A DNA stretch of 64,000 nt from Arsukibacterium indicum (GTDB lineage Bacteria; Pseudomonadota; Gammaproteobacteria; Enterobacterales; Alteromonadaceae), in NCBI RefSeq assembly GCF_019100565.1, contig NZ_JAHRID010000009.1:1-64000 (forward strand), written 5' to 3'. Under the pieces are notes generated by a model that was not told the origin of the DNA, made no database searches, and saw only the letters and a list, made by a program, of their open reading frames with translations. Shown piece after piece: positions 47,188 through 57,963 of the stretch (its first letter is position 1; the number at the start of each line of letters is the position of its first letter). Both the position numbers and the translations under genes were made by a program.

Positions 47188-49256
47188 TTGCGGTTTTGCA
47201 GCCAGACAATATCGGTATCGTAGTGGCGGGGCTGCACACTAAACAAATTGCCGGTATTGTCGCTGTGCAGCTCCCGTGGCAAGGCATTTGCCGGCCATGG
47301 GTAGCGCTGTATCTCTCCATCAAGCCAGTTATACACATTCAGCTGCCACTGCTGGCTGTCTATCCAAAGTAGTTGCTGATTATTGCTGGTCCACTGCTCC
47401 GGCGAAATATGATGCCAGTTCAGGTTGACCGGTAGCGGTGTTACCTGTTGCGGTTGGCCAGCTGACCATAGCGCCAGCTCGTTATTGTTGTAAAACTGCA
47501 CTACTAAGCCGTCTGGTGAACATTTCAGATTAACCACGCCCGATAGCAGTACCCGCGGTTGTTGCAAATCCGACATCAACTGCCAGCCATCGCTGTTTTG
47601 CTCGGTCCAGTACAGATTCTGATAGCAACTCTGATAGCGGCCCGATACCGGCCTGTTACTCAACGCCAACAGGCTGCCATCATCAAGTGCTATCTGATAC
47701 AGCTGGTTATCAATAACCGACAGCAAGCTGTTTTGATGCCAGAATAACTGCTGAATATACTGACCACTGGCCAACCGTGATAACTGCCGGCTTTCGCCTG
47801 CTCGCGATAACCACACCTGATTATCACCAACCCGCTCAGAAACAAACGCAAGCTGCTCACCATTAGCAGCAAACAAACGTTCATTCCGGTTACTGGTTTG
47901 CCAGCTCTGCTCACTGTTAAGCGAGCCGTCCTGCAACGTTAACGATACAATATCAGTTGTATAATCAAGAAACTGGGTCGCCAGGATCCGCTGCTGATAA
48001 CGCTGTGGCTGAGTCAGGCCCCAGGTCATCGGTCCCAGACTAAGTTGTTTAAGGCTATCTAAGTTATATAACTGCAACTCACTGTTTTGCAGAGTTAACA
48101 GGGCATGATGCTGGTCCCAGCTGCTACTGGTGAGAATTTGATTGTCGAAGTTAGCAACAGCTTGTAACTGCTTTTTCTCCAAATCCACCCGGTACAACCT
48201 GCTACGATAAAAATCCTGTTGTGCTACCAGATACAATGCTGAGCCGACAACCAGTAGTTGATCCACCTTCTGCCACTTTTCAGGAAATGACATCAGCCTT
48301 AAAGTGCTGCCATCCTCTGTCCGGCGCCACAATTCATAGCGGTGTAAATCTGGCGCATAATCAAGCCAGTACCACTGCCGGTTTAAAATAGCTAATCCCT
48401 GAGGAAGAACACGCTGGCACGGCATAACATGCTCAGCTGGCTGAAAATCAGGCATAACCTGTTGTTGATAAAAAGCGCATTGCTGCTCAGTGTTCAAGGC
48501 CCGGAACAGCAGCCTGGTATCATCCAGCCACAGTGGTTGGCTGGCGGCAGTATATATTGCGTCGCTGTAGCTTACCTTTAAACTGCTTAAATCCTGGCGC
48601 GCCAGCTGCAATGGTGCTGCTTCAGATTTACGATGCAGGTAAAATGCAAACTGCTGGCCCGGTTCCATCGTTGCCCAGAATTCCTGCCCGGTTAATGCAC
48701 TTAACGGTTTTACCGTATCGGGCAGCTGGGTCAGCGGCGCAACTGTGATGCTGGCCAGCATGTAGGCAATGGCAGCCCCGCCCAATAGTAGTGCAGAGCA
48801 AACTGTGCTGATAAACCGCCATGGCAAGCCTTTGGCCGATGCCGTGCTGTTCTCTGTAAGTTCAGTCGCGACCAGTGTTCTGCTGCTCACCAGTGGCTTG
48901 CGTTGGTTACTGGTTAACGGCTCAATGTGGCAAAGCCACTGGTAGCCTTTTTTAGCAATGGTGGCAATATAAGCAGGGGATTTAACATTATCACCCAGCA
49001 CTTTTCGCAAAGCACCAACCGCCCGCATTACCGCGGCATCTGTGCCTTCAGCTGGTGGCCAGACATCGTTAATCAGCGTGTCTTTATCGATGATCTTGTT
49101 CGGGTGCAGTAAAAAATAATTCAGCAGACTGTGCAACCGCGGTTCTAATACCACAGGCGCAGCCGCACTGACATCAGGCCCGGCAGGCAAAAGTTGCCCG
49201 TAAGCCGCCTGATAGTACCAGTCGCCAATTTTTACCAGTGGTTCTAAGTTTGACAT
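47184..49256 (-). CDS. CadC/ToxR-like membrane regulator with large periplasmic domain (A)
   Basis: Residues 1-115 of this 690-residue protein hold an OmpR-type winged helix ([52 protein letters not shown]). A membrane segment follows at about 145-170 ([20 protein letters not shown]), then about 520 periplasmic residues with a repeating W/L-rich beta pattern suggesting a propeller. Such one-component proteins bind DNA while sensing outside the inner membrane. The signal is unknown. A similar gene lies 460 bp upstream on the same strand. Confidence 0.82.
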   Translation of the reverse strand: MSNLEPLVKIGDWYYQAAYGQLLPAGPDVSAAAPVVLEPRLHSLLNYFLLHPNKIIDKDTLINDVWPPAEGTDAAVMRAVGALRKVLGDNVKSPAYIATIAKKGYQWLCHIEPLTSNQRKPLVSSRTLVATELTENSTASAKGLPWRFISTVCSALLLGGAAIAYMLASITVAPLTQLPDTVKPLSALTGQEFWATMEPGQQFAFYLHRKSEAAPLQLARQDLSSLKVSYSDAIYTAASQPLWLDDTRLLFRALNTEQQCAFYQQQVMPDFQPAEHVMPCQRVLPQGLAILNRQWYWLDYAPDLHRYELWRRTEDGSTLRLMSFPEKWQKVDQLLVVGSALYLVAQQDFYRSRLYRVDLEKKQLQAVANFDNQILTSSSWDQHHALLTLQNSELQLYNLDSLKQLSLGPMTWGLTQPQRYQQRILATQFLDYTTDIVSLTLQDGSLNSEQSWQTSNRNERLFAANGEQLAFVSERVGDNQVWLSRAGESRQLSRLASGQYIQQLFWHQNSLLSVIDNQLYQIALDDGSLLALSNRPVSGRYQSCYQNLYWTEQNSDGWQLMSDLQQPRVLLSGVVNLKCSPDGLVVQFYNNNELALWSAGQPQQVTPLPVNLNWHHISPEQWTSNNQQLLWIDSQQWQLNVYNWLDGEIQRYPWPANALPRELHSDNTGNLFSVQPRHYDTDIVWLQNRN

Positions 49257-49348
49257 TAAGGTCCGCCTGACTAAAGTGTCAGAGCGGATTATACCTTAAT
49301 TGACTGAAAAGTAGAGTGTATCTGCTTTTGAAACGATGTTAAACCGCC

Positions 49349-49603
49349 TCAGGCCAGCCGGGATTCATCTTTTTTATCTTTAGTGGTGTCTTTATCACCT
49401 GTTGGTTTAGGAGCTGAACTATCAGTTGGTACTGGTTTTGGTGATTGCTCGTCGGGGTCGCGACAAGTCGGCCAAAAAGAACATACGTATAAATTATCAA
49501 GTTGCAGCTGCTGCGTATCCACAGTAACACTCTTTACTGTACTACCAGTTGATGCCAGACATACAGCGGCGCTAATAAAGATTACATTAAATACTTTTGT
49601 CAT
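49349..49603 (-). CDS. small exported protein of unknown function
   Basis: The 84-residue product has a signal peptide-like start (VFNVIFISAAVCLASTGSTV), a short middle with two Cys (VCSFWPTCRDPDEQ), and a Pro/Lys/Asp-rich tail (KPTGDKDTTKDKKDESRLA). AGACT-type spacing gives no strong ribosome-binding site. It sits between two CadC-like genes on the same strand and could be regulated by, or interact with, them. I do not recognise a family. Confidence 0.5.
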   Translation of the reverse strand: MTKVFNVIFISAAVCLASTGSTVKSVTVDTQQLQLDNLYVCSFWPTCRDPDEQSPKPVPTDSSAPKPTGDKDTTKDKKDESRLA

Positions 49604-49715
49604 GGTAAAGTCTCCGGGTTTCAGTCACATAATTGTGCTTAACACTATCGACCCTACTCCTGAACTCGCGATGAAACTCGATGGTTTTTCAATAAAAACC
49701 TTATAAATTGTCGAT

Positions 49716-51872
49716 CTAATAACTTATTTCAGCAATATCAAAATCCGCTCTGGCGGCTTCCAGAAAATAAACCTTCGTTTCATCCAGCGAGATACTAAAG
49801 CGGCTATGATACAGATAGTCATCAATAACCTTTTCATTAATGAAATTGTTCGTTAAATCATAGTAGCGTAATTGATACTGAGTACCATCAAGCAGATAAG
49901 TAAAATAGAACCCCTGTGCACGAAGATCAAGTTTAAAAAAAGCTTGATCTGCTGTCGTCCCTAAATCCAGTTTTTTTGTGTCACCGTTAGGGTATTCAAT
50001 AACAAGATGTTTAGAGTTGGCATCACGCCAGATATTATAATCCGCAATATAACTTTGCTGATATAATTCACGGTCAGTTGCCAGCAAACGCTTTTCAAAG
50101 CCGGTATTAACTGCGGCGGCCATAATATCCCAGCGCCCCTGGCGCGACTGGGCATAAAATACTTCGCTGCCATCTCTGCTCCAGGCCGGGTTAGCAACAA
50201 TTTCATTTTCTTTGCCAACAATCTGGGCTAACTGGCCGTCCATTGTCAATTGCCAGATACCGCTATTAAGATGCAGCAGTAACTTGCTACCATCGGGAGA
50301 AAATACCAGGCTGCGGATCCGCTCCCGGGAGCTGAATTCGGTTAGTTGTTGCTGTCGGCCATCAGGATAGAACAGCCAGACCTGGGGTAACCCAGATCGC
50401 CGCGATACCACCGCCACCGGCCCTTCCGGTAGTGGGTTAATCTCAACGAGAGATTCATTACGATTCGAACTGAATACCAAGTTTTCAGAGGGTGTCTCCG
50501 TCACCCGTTTGTTATTTACCTGCTTTATGTTGGTATGAGAGAAAAAGCCAACTGACGCATAAATTTTACCGCTTACTGCCCCCACCTGGATTTCATTAGC
50601 ATGGTTATCGGTATAAGCCAGCTCACGGCTCACGCCAGTGGCAACATCGACAATCCCAAGAGCAGTGGGGCCGGATGGATAAATAATACTGCGGTCATCC
50701 TGCGTCCAGTCTATATTGCCCGGGTAAGCATCATCAATCTGGACCAGCAGCCGGGTTGCGCGGTTAGTTAAATCAAGCAGCCAGATTTGGGCAGCCCCGG
50801 CTGCATCACGAATAAAGGCAATTTTATCACCCGAGCGCGAATAGCGCCCGGCATAATCACCAAAACTGCTGGTAGGTGGCACTGTTAATTGCTCCGCCGT
50901 GCCACCGGCTACCGGGTACATCATCATTACCATTTGTTTTTGCTCTGCATCCAAGCTGGGATAAATGATATAACGGCCATCGGGCGACCAACTAATTCGT
51001 GCGGATACGGACTCCGGAGTGCATAAGGTTAACAATGTGTCCGTTTTTAACGCCATTTTCCCCGGCTCTAATTCAATCATGCGAATTTCACAACCGCGGT
51101 CTGGTAACATTTCATGGTAAGCAATCCTGTCACCACTTGGGCTAAAAGCTGCACCAACACTATTAGAATTATCATCAGTCAATTGTACTCGCTGGTGGTT
51201 CACTAAATCTTGTAATGTCAGTACTGCAGTTAAATCTGAGCCAACTTTGGCGTGACTAAACACCAGATAGCGCTCATCAGGCGAGACACTATGATAAAAC
51301 TCAAGGCCGTCGAGCGAGGTAATGGGTTTATAGCGCCACAGTGGAATGGTATTAACTTCTGCTGACTGATTATCAGCCACCGGTTTCAGCCAGAACAGCC
51401 AGCTTAACAATAACAAAGACGATACAACCAGCATGCCGGCCCATAGGAAGGCTTTTTTTCGCGGTTTGATTGCTGCAGCTGCTGACGTTACCTCAGCAGT
51501 TTTATCGCCAGCCTGCGACTTGTCGGGAATATCGGTGACACTGGCGATAAACCGATAACCACGTTTTGGAATGGTTTCAATATATGTTGGCTGGCGGGTA
51601 TCGTCATCCAGGGCGATCCGGATAGCCCTGATTACCCGCATTACCCGGCCGTCAGAGACATCCCGGATCCCCCAGACATCCGCCAGCAGCTGGTCTTTAG
51701 TGACCAGGTTACCGGCATGAACGATAAAGTAGTTAACCACTTTCTGGCCAAGGTTATCTAAATCCGCAGTAGTGATAATCTGGCCATGCTGATCAAGCTT
51801 AACCAGCTTGTCTTCTCTTGCCAGATAATGCCATTCACCAACCAGTAGCGACCGTTCAGGTTTTATTTCCAT
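49716..51872 (-). CDS. CadC/ToxR-like membrane regulator with TolB-type propeller domain (B)
   Basis: This 718-residue protein has an N-terminal winged helix (LVTKDQLLADVWGIRDVSDG, RVMRVIRAIRIALDDD, IETIPKRGYRFIASV), a membrane segment at about 140-162 (AFLWAGMLVVSSLLLLSWLF), and a periplasmic region with several PD40/WD40-like repeats: FSPSGDRIAYHE, WSPDGRYIIYPS, YSRSGDKIAFIRD, FSPDGSKLLLHL, WSRDGSEVFYAQS. These predict a TolB-like propeller that senses a periplasmic ligand. It begins 32 bp after mrcB and may be co-transcribed with it. Confidence 0.85.
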   Translation of the reverse strand: MEIKPERSLLVGEWHYLAREDKLVKLDQHGQIITTADLDNLGQKVVNYFIVHAGNLVTKDQLLADVWGIRDVSDGRVMRVIRAIRIALDDDTRQPTYIETIPKRGYRFIASVTDIPDKSQAGDKTAEVTSAAAAIKPRKKAFLWAGMLVVSSLLLLSWLFWLKPVADNQSAEVNTIPLWRYKPITSLDGLEFYHSVSPDERYLVFSHAKVGSDLTAVLTLQDLVNHQRVQLTDDNSNSVGAAFSPSGDRIAYHEMLPDRGCEIRMIELEPGKMALKTDTLLTLCTPESVSARISWSPDGRYIIYPSLDAEQKQMVMMMYPVAGGTAEQLTVPPTSSFGDYAGRYSRSGDKIAFIRDAAGAAQIWLLDLTNRATRLLVQIDDAYPGNIDWTQDDRSIIYPSGPTALGIVDVATGVSRELAYTDNHANEIQVGAVSGKIYASVGFFSHTNIKQVNNKRVTETPSENLVFSSNRNESLVEINPLPEGPVAVVSRRSGLPQVWLFYPDGRQQQLTEFSSRERIRSLVFSPDGSKLLLHLNSGIWQLTMDGQLAQIVGKENEIVANPAWSRDGSEVFYAQSRQGRWDIMAAAVNTGFEKRLLATDRELYQQSYIADYNIWRDANSKHLVIEYPNGDTKKLDLGTTADQAFFKLDLRAQGFYFTYLLDGTQYQLRYYDLTNNFINEKVIDDYLYHSRFSISLDETKVYFLEAARADFDIAEISY

Positions 51873-51904
51873 AACTGTGAGTTTGCCGCACCCTTTTTAA
51901 ATTG

Positions 51905-54160
51905 TTAACGTGAGTTTTCACACGTCAGCTGTTGCTGCATTTCAACTGATATTGCAGGCAATAACAATATGTTATCGCAACTTTCCGCGACCGGATCACC
52001 ACTGGTAACTGAAAACGCCTGAATTTGCACCTGATCCGGCAGGTAACGAATTATAGATTGCGCACCCTGCTGTTTAAAATAATCTATAAATAATGGCAAT
52101 GCGCCACTGCTTCCCGTTAAGCCTATCGGTTTATTGTCATCACGCCCCAGCCAGATAGTCACCAGTGTTTGCTGGTCAAAACCACTGAACCAACTATCCC
52201 GGTAGTCGCTGGAGGTACCGGTTTTCCCGGCAAATACTGTCATTGGCATCGCTTGTTGTAACGCCTTTGCCGTGCCGGCTTGGGTGGCGGCGATTAACGC
52301 ATGCTGCAGCAGGTAAATACTTTGTGGGGAATACCGGCTGTAACGCTGACCAGGCCGATGATAAAGACGATGGCCGTCCTGATCAGTTACTGCCTGCACC
52401 GTTGCCAGTGTCTGATAGACACCATCGTTTGCCATTGTCTGGTATAGCTGGCTGACTTCCAGTGGGCTAAGTTCAATGGCACCGAGCAGCGCAGCCGGAT
52501 GTAGGTTAACCTTGCGGTTTAATCCCAGCTTGCGTAAACCATCGCTGACCGCTGGCATCCCCAACTGTAAACCCAACCTTACCGTGGGCACGTTTAGCGA
52601 GTCTGTTAATGCCGTCATTAAATTAACCCGGCCACGATATGTTTGATCAAAGTTCTGTGGTTGCCAATCCTGGTTGTTAGTCCGCAAGCTAAGTGGCTGA
52701 TCATCAAGTATCGAAGCCAGAGAGAAACGGCCTGGCTGATTCAGCGCTTCCAGATAAATAACCGGCTTAATAATACTGCCAATTTGTCGTTTAGCATCCA
52801 GCGCGCGGTTAAAGCCGGCAAAGCCACTTTCTCTGCCGCCGACCAGTGCCTGGATTTCGGCCTGCTGATAATTAACAACCATCATTGCTGCCTGCAGCTG
52901 CTCGTCCTTACCCTGCAATTGCTGACGTACTGTCAGTTCAGCCTGTTGCTGGGCACTGGTGTCTAAAAATGTAAAAACCTTAATGCCGCTGCTTAATAAT
53001 TTCTGATCAAAATTAATCTGCCGCAGCTCTTTTTTAACAGCGTCCAGATAAGCCGGAAAACGGGCATTCAAATACTGACCACGCTCTACCAGTTGCAGCG
53101 GCCGGGCCAGCGCCTGCTGGTATTGCTGGTTATCCAGTAGATGGTGTTCAAACATCAGTCGCAGTACCAGATCACGACGGGTAAGCGCCCGCTCAGGGTA
53201 ACGCCTCGGGTCGTAATAAGACGGCCCTTTTAGCAAGCCAATCAGCAATGCGACTTCATCTGGCCGCAACTCGGTAACTGGCTTGGCAAAGTAAAAGCGG
53301 CTACCCAAACCAAAACCATGCACCGCTGTTGCATGATTCTGCCCCAGGAAAATTTCGTTCAGATAAGCTTCAAGTATTTGATCTTTACTGAAACGATAAT
53401 CGAGAATTAGCGCTATCATGGCTTCATTGACTTTACGTAGTAATGTCCGATCACTGGACAAATACATATTCTTGGCCAGCTGCTGGGTTAAGGTCGACCC
53501 ACCCTGCACTGTCCGCCCGGCAATGATATTAGCCCATAACGCCCGCAAGACAGACAGCGGCGATACCCCGCGATGATGATAAAAGTCACGGTCTTCCACC
53601 AGCAACAGGCTTTCCTTCAGCAAACCGGGTACCTGTTCTAACCGAACCAGCTCGCGGTCTTCCTGATGTGGCGACAGCATATGTTCGATTAATTGTGGTT
53701 CAAGCCGGGCAAAATTGACTTCGTCCTGCTGCCGGTAGCGGATCCGGTTAATACCACTGCTGTTAAATTCGACACTAAACAGCGCTTCAGGCTCAACCCC
53801 GTCAATATAGGTGAAGGCGCGCCGGTAAATGGTTATATGATTGCGGGATACACTGTATTGGCCGGCCGATGTCATTGCCGGATTCCGATGATACTGTAAC
53901 TGTTCCAGTTCGGCCTGCAACTGGGTTGATGTCAGCGCTTTGCCCGGATACAGCTCGAGGCTGCGACCATAAATTTGTGCCGGCACCTGCCATTTCTGGC
54001 CTGCAAAAGTGCGGGTTACTTTACTATCGAGGTAAATCAGATACGTTGCCAGCAGAAAGAATAGCACCAGGGCAAGTTTACCCACAGTAATCAATGCTTT
54101 ATACCACCACGGCCTGACTTTCACTTTCGGCGCACGAGCGCCTTTACTTCGGGTTGACAT
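51905..54160 (-). CDS. mrcB: bifunctional penicillin-binding protein 1B
   Basis: PBP1B polymerises and cross-links peptidoglycan. The 751-residue protein has a basic N-terminus and a membrane anchor (about 23-45), a UB2H-like domain, a GT51 glycosyltransferase with LLVEDRDFYHHRGVSPLSVL and GGSTLTQQLAKNMYL, and a transpeptidase with IGSIIKPVIYLEAL (SxxK) and AGKTGTSSDYRDSWF (KTG). The start MSTRSKGARAPK at 54160 is chosen; it overlaps the end of hrpB by 17 bp. The hrpB-mrcB pairing matches E. coli. Confidence 0.96.
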   Translation of the reverse strand: MSTRSKGARAPKVKVRPWWYKALITVGKLALVLFFLLATYLIYLDSKVTRTFAGQKWQVPAQIYGRSLELYPGKALTSTQLQAELEQLQYHRNPAMTSAGQYSVSRNHITIYRRAFTYIDGVEPEALFSVEFNSSGINRIRYRQQDEVNFARLEPQLIEHMLSPHQEDRELVRLEQVPGLLKESLLLVEDRDFYHHRGVSPLSVLRALWANIIAGRTVQGGSTLTQQLAKNMYLSSDRTLLRKVNEAMIALILDYRFSKDQILEAYLNEIFLGQNHATAVHGFGLGSRFYFAKPVTELRPDEVALLIGLLKGPSYYDPRRYPERALTRRDLVLRLMFEHHLLDNQQYQQALARPLQLVERGQYLNARFPAYLDAVKKELRQINFDQKLLSSGIKVFTFLDTSAQQQAELTVRQQLQGKDEQLQAAMMVVNYQQAEIQALVGGRESGFAGFNRALDAKRQIGSIIKPVIYLEALNQPGRFSLASILDDQPLSLRTNNQDWQPQNFDQTYRGRVNLMTALTDSLNVPTVRLGLQLGMPAVSDGLRKLGLNRKVNLHPAALLGAIELSPLEVSQLYQTMANDGVYQTLATVQAVTDQDGHRLYHRPGQRYSRYSPQSIYLLQHALIAATQAGTAKALQQAMPMTVFAGKTGTSSDYRDSWFSGFDQQTLVTIWLGRDDNKPIGLTGSSGALPLFIDYFKQQGAQSIIRYLPDQVQIQAFSVTSGDPVAESCDNILLLPAISVEMQQQLTCENSR

Positions 54161-56627
54161 CGCGTAACATCGCCTTTTTGGTTTTCGTTGTTGGCTGCGC
54201 ATCGGCCGGGTTGTCCGGCCAGTAATGTTTAGGGTATCGGCCCTTCATTTCTTTTTTAACATCCTGCCAGCTATTTTGCCAGAAGCTGGCTAAATCACGG
54301 GTCAGCTGCAATGGTTGACGTCCCGGGGCAAGCAACGCAATGGTCAGCGCAATGGCGCCATTAAGCACCACGGGCGTGGTGAGTTGACCATACATTTCCT
54401 GAACTCTGACTGAAAGCTGTGGCCCGCCCGGATGCAAATAATCAATTTTCAGCCGGCTGCCGGTTGGTGTTTGCCAGTACCCGGGCAACAGTTGCTGTAA
54501 CAACTGTTGTTGTGGGTAACTGAGTCTGTTTAACAACAGTGGTTCCAGTTCCAGCTGCATTAGCTGAGTTTTTTTGTTGATACTACCCAGGTAAGGCCCC
54601 AGCCAACTGGCTATATCCGCCTCTAATGCCGGCTGGCTGAAGTCAGGTAAAACGTCCGCGCCCTGATACTGTCTGACCAGCTCTGCTCTGGCACATAAAC
54701 TTCGCGCCGTTTCTGACCAGTTCAGTTCAGCCAGCCCTCGCTGGCTGAGGTAGCCCAGCCAGGCTTGCTGGCGTTGGGCAGCCGTTATACTATTTTGCAC
54801 CGGCTGGCGCTGTAACACCAGTTGGCCAAAACAGCGCTGGCGCTCACTGCTGAAACTGGCGGTTTTATCATTCCAACCGGTTTTCTGCTGCCAGGGCAGC
54901 TGAGATTGCCAGTCATCAAGAATGGCATCCAGTTCAATCGGCAGCGCATGCCGGATCCGGTTCTGCTGCTGCCAGTGCTGAATATCCAGCACTACCAGGT
55001 AATCGGTATCCTGTAGCGGATGATCAGGTGCCAGACTGGCGCCTGCGCCGTTAGCAAGCAAGTAGCCCTGACCTCGGCGCTGGGCCAGCTGATCCGGAAA
55101 AGCCCGCAGTACTAACAATGGTAACCAGGGTAATGGCAGCTGCGTGCTACCTCCAAAACCAAGCCTGCGGGCGAACTGCAGTGCTTGCTGATACTGAGGT
55201 TGCTGTTTATTGCCGGCCAGAGACTGCAGCTGCTGTGTCAGATCCGGCTGCAAATTGCGGGCGTCCTCCAAAAGCACTGCCACAAGTGCCGCCAACCACA
55301 CCAAACCTGGCGCTTCCGGTTCGTGCTCAGCAGCATACAGTAACATACTGGCCAGCCTTACTGAGCTGCCAGTTTGATACAAACGCCGGCCCAGCTGCGT
55401 AATGCTGCCAGCCTGATCCAGGGCTGCAAATTGCTGCAACAAACGGGTTGCTACAGCCAGGTGCGCTGGCGGTGGGGGCGTTAACCAGTTAATGTCAGCC
55501 GGCTGGCAGCCCCACATTGCAATATCCAGCCGCAATTGGGTTAGTTCTGCCAGTTCTATTTCAGCCGGTTCATAAGCTGCCCGTCGTTGCCATAACTCGG
55601 CGGTGTCGATCCGAAAACACCTTCCTGCAGCCTGCCGTCCGGCCCTACCTGCCCGTTGAATAGCAGCTGCCTGGCTAATTGCTACAGTCTCCAGCTTGCT
55701 GATACCGTGGCGCGGCATGAAGCTGGCCCGCCGGCACAAACCGGTGTCAACCACCTGGTTTACGCCGTCTATCGTTAAGCTGGTTTCAGCCAGATTCGTT
55801 GCCAGTACAATTTTATAGTGCCCGGCTGCAGGCGCTGCAATAGCAGCCTGTTGTTCCGCCAGACTCATTGCGCCGAGCAGTGAATAAACTGACAGATTGG
55901 CTGGCAGTGGCTGACCAGCCAAAAACTCGCGAGCTTTATTTATCTCTGCCTGGCCCGGTAAAAAAACCAGAATATTGCCAGGTGCATTGTGAAAAGCGAC
56001 CAGCGCCTGGCGGGCAGCCTGTAACGCAATGTGCTCTGAGCCAGGTTTAATATAATGAATGTCTACCGGATAGCTGCGACCACTGCTGCTAAGCACCGGA
56101 GCCTGCAGGTAGCGCTCAAGTGCCGTAACATCCAGGGTGGCTGACATCACTAATACTTTAAGATCGTCCCGTATTTGCTGCACTTCCATACTAAGTGCCA
56201 GCGCCAGATCAGCATGCAGGGAGCGCTCATGAAACTCATCGAAAATCAACAGGCTAACGCCACTAAGCTCTGGATCATGCTGCAGTTTACGGGTAAGTAT
56301 GCCTTCAGTAACAATTAACAGGCGGGTTGCAGCCGACTGACAACTGTCATGCCGGATCTGATAACCAACACGCTGGCCCAGTGGCTCATTTAATTGCCGG
56401 GCCAGATAGCTGGCAATGGTTTTAGCCGCCAGCCGGCGCGGTTCCAGCATAATGATCTGGCCGCTGGCAAAAGCATGCTGTTGCAGTAATTGTAATGGCA
56501 GCCAGGTTGACTTACCGGCACCGGGCGGTGCCGATAGGATCAGCCGGTTGTGAGTACTCAGTAGCTGACAAAGCTGTGGCAGTACCTCAGCGACCGGTAA
56601 GCCAGAATTATTTAAAGTTTTGCTCAC
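54144..56627 (-). CDS. hrpB: ATP-dependent helicase HrpB
   Basis: HrpB is a DEAH-family helicase conserved next to mrcB; its cellular role is not settled. The roughly 827-residue protein has Walker A in SAPPGAGKSTWLPLQLLQ, the DEFH box in LLIFDEFHERSLHADLA, motif III VMSATLD, motif VI QRAGRAGRQAAGRCFR, and the HrpB C-terminal domain (WQTPTGSRLKIDYLHPGGPQ). GTG 56627 starts eight bases after pepB and fits the family N-terminus (LPVAEVLPQL). An upstream ATG (56717) would overlap pepB by 83 bp. Confidence 0.93.
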   Translation of the reverse strand: MSKTLNNSGLPVAEVLPQLCQLLSTHNRLILSAPPGAGKSTWLPLQLLQQHAFASGQIIMLEPRRLAAKTIASYLARQLNEPLGQRVGYQIRHDSCQSAATRLLIVTEGILTRKLQHDPELSGVSLLIFDEFHERSLHADLALALSMEVQQIRDDLKVLVMSATLDVTALERYLQAPVLSSSGRSYPVDIHYIKPGSEHIALQAARQALVAFHNAPGNILVFLPGQAEINKAREFLAGQPLPANLSVYSLLGAMSLAEQQAAIAAPAAGHYKIVLATNLAETSLTIDGVNQVVDTGLCRRASFMPRHGISKLETVAISQAAAIQRAGRAGRQAAGRCFRIDTAELWQRRAAYEPAEIELAELTQLRLDIAMWGCQPADINWLTPPPPAHLAVATRLLQQFAALDQAGSITQLGRRLYQTGSSVRLASMLLYAAEHEPEAPGLVWLAALVAVLLEDARNLQPDLTQQLQSLAGNKQQPQYQQALQFARRLGFGGSTQLPLPWLPLLVLRAFPDQLAQRRGQGYLLANGAGASLAPDHPLQDTDYLVVLDIQHWQQQNRIRHALPIELDAILDDWQSQLPWQQKTGWNDKTASFSSERQRCFGQLVLQRQPVQNSITAAQRQQAWLGYLSQRGLAELNWSETARSLCARAELVRQYQGADVLPDFSQPALEADIASWLGPYLGSINKKTQLMQLELEPLLLNRLSYPQQQLLQQLLPGYWQTPTGSRLKIDYLHPGGPQLSVRVQEMYGQLTTPVVLNGAIALTIALLAPGRQPLQLTRDLASFWQNSWQDVKKEMKGRYPKHYWPDNPADAQPTTKTKKAMLRDVNPK

Positions 56628-56634
56628 TGCCGAC

Positions 56635-57963
56635 TTACTTTGCCGATGTTTCAGTAAGCAAGGTGGTGGCAATAGTGCGAATACCATGGCCGGTCGCACC
56701 TGCTGCCCAATAGCCATTGGCAGAATTATTAAATGCTGCAGCTAAGTCAAAATGCAACCAACCTTTACCATCAGCGGGCACAAAGCGGCTTAAAAAGCCC
56801 GCAGCATTGCTGGCACCACCGGCGCCGCCACCTTTAACCGGCCGGCTGTTAGCGGTATCGGCATAAGGAGACGGGCACTGCTGCTGATGCCATTTTTCCA
56901 ACGGTAACTGCCAGGTTGCTTCCTGCTCACTGGCAGCATATTGCAGAGCACGGGTAGCCAGCGGTTGGTCCAGTGCAAACAGCGCATTGTATTCACCACC
57001 AACGGCAATCATGGCCGCACCGGTTAATGTCGCGGCATCAATTATCAATGGCGCCCCGCTTTCGGCGGCACACATCAGGCCATCCGCCAGCACCAGGCGC
57101 CCTTCAGCGTCAGTATTCACTATTTCAACTGTGGTGCCATTTTTGTAGGTAATGATGTCGCCCAGCTTGTAGGCATGACCACTAATCAGGTTTTCAGCAC
57201 AACACAGGATCAGCTTTACCCGTTGCTGCAGGCCCTGCATTATTGCCAGCGCAAGGGCTGCTGTTACCGTTGCCGCGCCGCCCATATCGCATTTCATCGT
57301 CGCCATGCCTTCGGTCGGTTTAATCGAGTAACCACCACTATCAAAGGTAATACCTTTACCCACCAGTGCAGCTGCCACCGGTGTATCAGCCGACTGAGCC
57401 GGATTAAAATCCAGAACCAGCAACGCCGGCGGCCGGGTGCTGCCGCGGCCAACCTGATAAATACCATGCCAGCCTGCTTCTGCCAGGTCGGCTCCGCTAA
57501 TCAGCTGACTGTTTACCGAACCCTCCGGTGCTACGCTTCGGATAAAAGCTTCAGCCTGTTCTGCCAATACCACTGGCGACAGCATTTCAGGCGTGTCATT
57601 AATCATTTTTTTGGCAAAAGCAAAACACTGAGCCAACTGCTCCAATTGCGCAGCATCGCCCTGTTCGTTACTGAATGTCACGCCGCCATGGCGTTTGGCA
57701 TTACAAAAGCCCTGATAGAACGCCCACTGCAGATCTTTACTCCAGCCGTCCCCCGTTAACTGCAACTGAGTAACCCCCAGGTTATCCAGGCTACGCCCGG
57801 CTTTCTGGATAGCCCGAAGCGGTTCATTGCCGGATAAATGAATTTGATAGCCAGTTTGAGTCGGGCTTAACAATGCATTGGGGCCCCATTTTGCTGCGGC
57901 TTTATCGGCAGCAATACTGATTTGTAATAGTTCTGATGTTGAATTAGACGTTGAGTTAGACAT
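56635..57963 (-). CDS. pepB: peptidase B (M17 leucyl aminopeptidase family)
   Basis: PepB is a cytosolic aminopeptidase with two metal ions. The 442-residue protein carries the M17 signatures GKGITFDSGGYSIKP (Lys and Asp ligands) and NTDAEGRLVLADGL (Asp and Glu), plus MKCDMGGAATVTAALALAI. It follows E. coli PepB closely (ISGHAYKLGDIITYKNG). ATG 57963 with GGGGA five bases upstream is preferred over ATG 57975. It heads the pepB-hrpB-mrcB run. Confidence 0.94.
   Translation of the reverse strand: MSNSTSNSTSELLQISIAADKAAAKWGPNALLSPTQTGYQIHLSGNEPLRAIQKAGRSLDNLGVTQLQLTGDGWSKDLQWAFYQGFCNAKRHGGVTFSNEQGDAAQLEQLAQCFAFAKKMINDTPEMLSPVVLAEQAEAFIRSVAPEGSVNSQLISGADLAEAGWHGIYQVGRGSTRPPALLVLDFNPAQSADTPVAAALVGKGITFDSGGYSIKPTEGMATMKCDMGGAATVTAALALAIMQGLQQRVKLILCCAENLISGHAYKLGDIITYKNGTTVEIVNTDAEGRLVLADGLMCAAESGAPLIIDAATLTGAAMIAVGGEYNALFALDQPLATRALQYAASEQEATWQLPLEKWHQQQCPSPYADTANSRPVKGGGAGGASNAAGFLSRFVPADGKGWLHFDLAAAFNNSANGYWAAGATGHGIRTIATTLLTETSAK

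Noticed and set aside
56628-56717. N-terminal extension of HrpB to ATG 56717
   Set aside because: It would overlap pepB by 83 bp, and the extra residues do not resemble HrpB; GTG 56627 fits the family.
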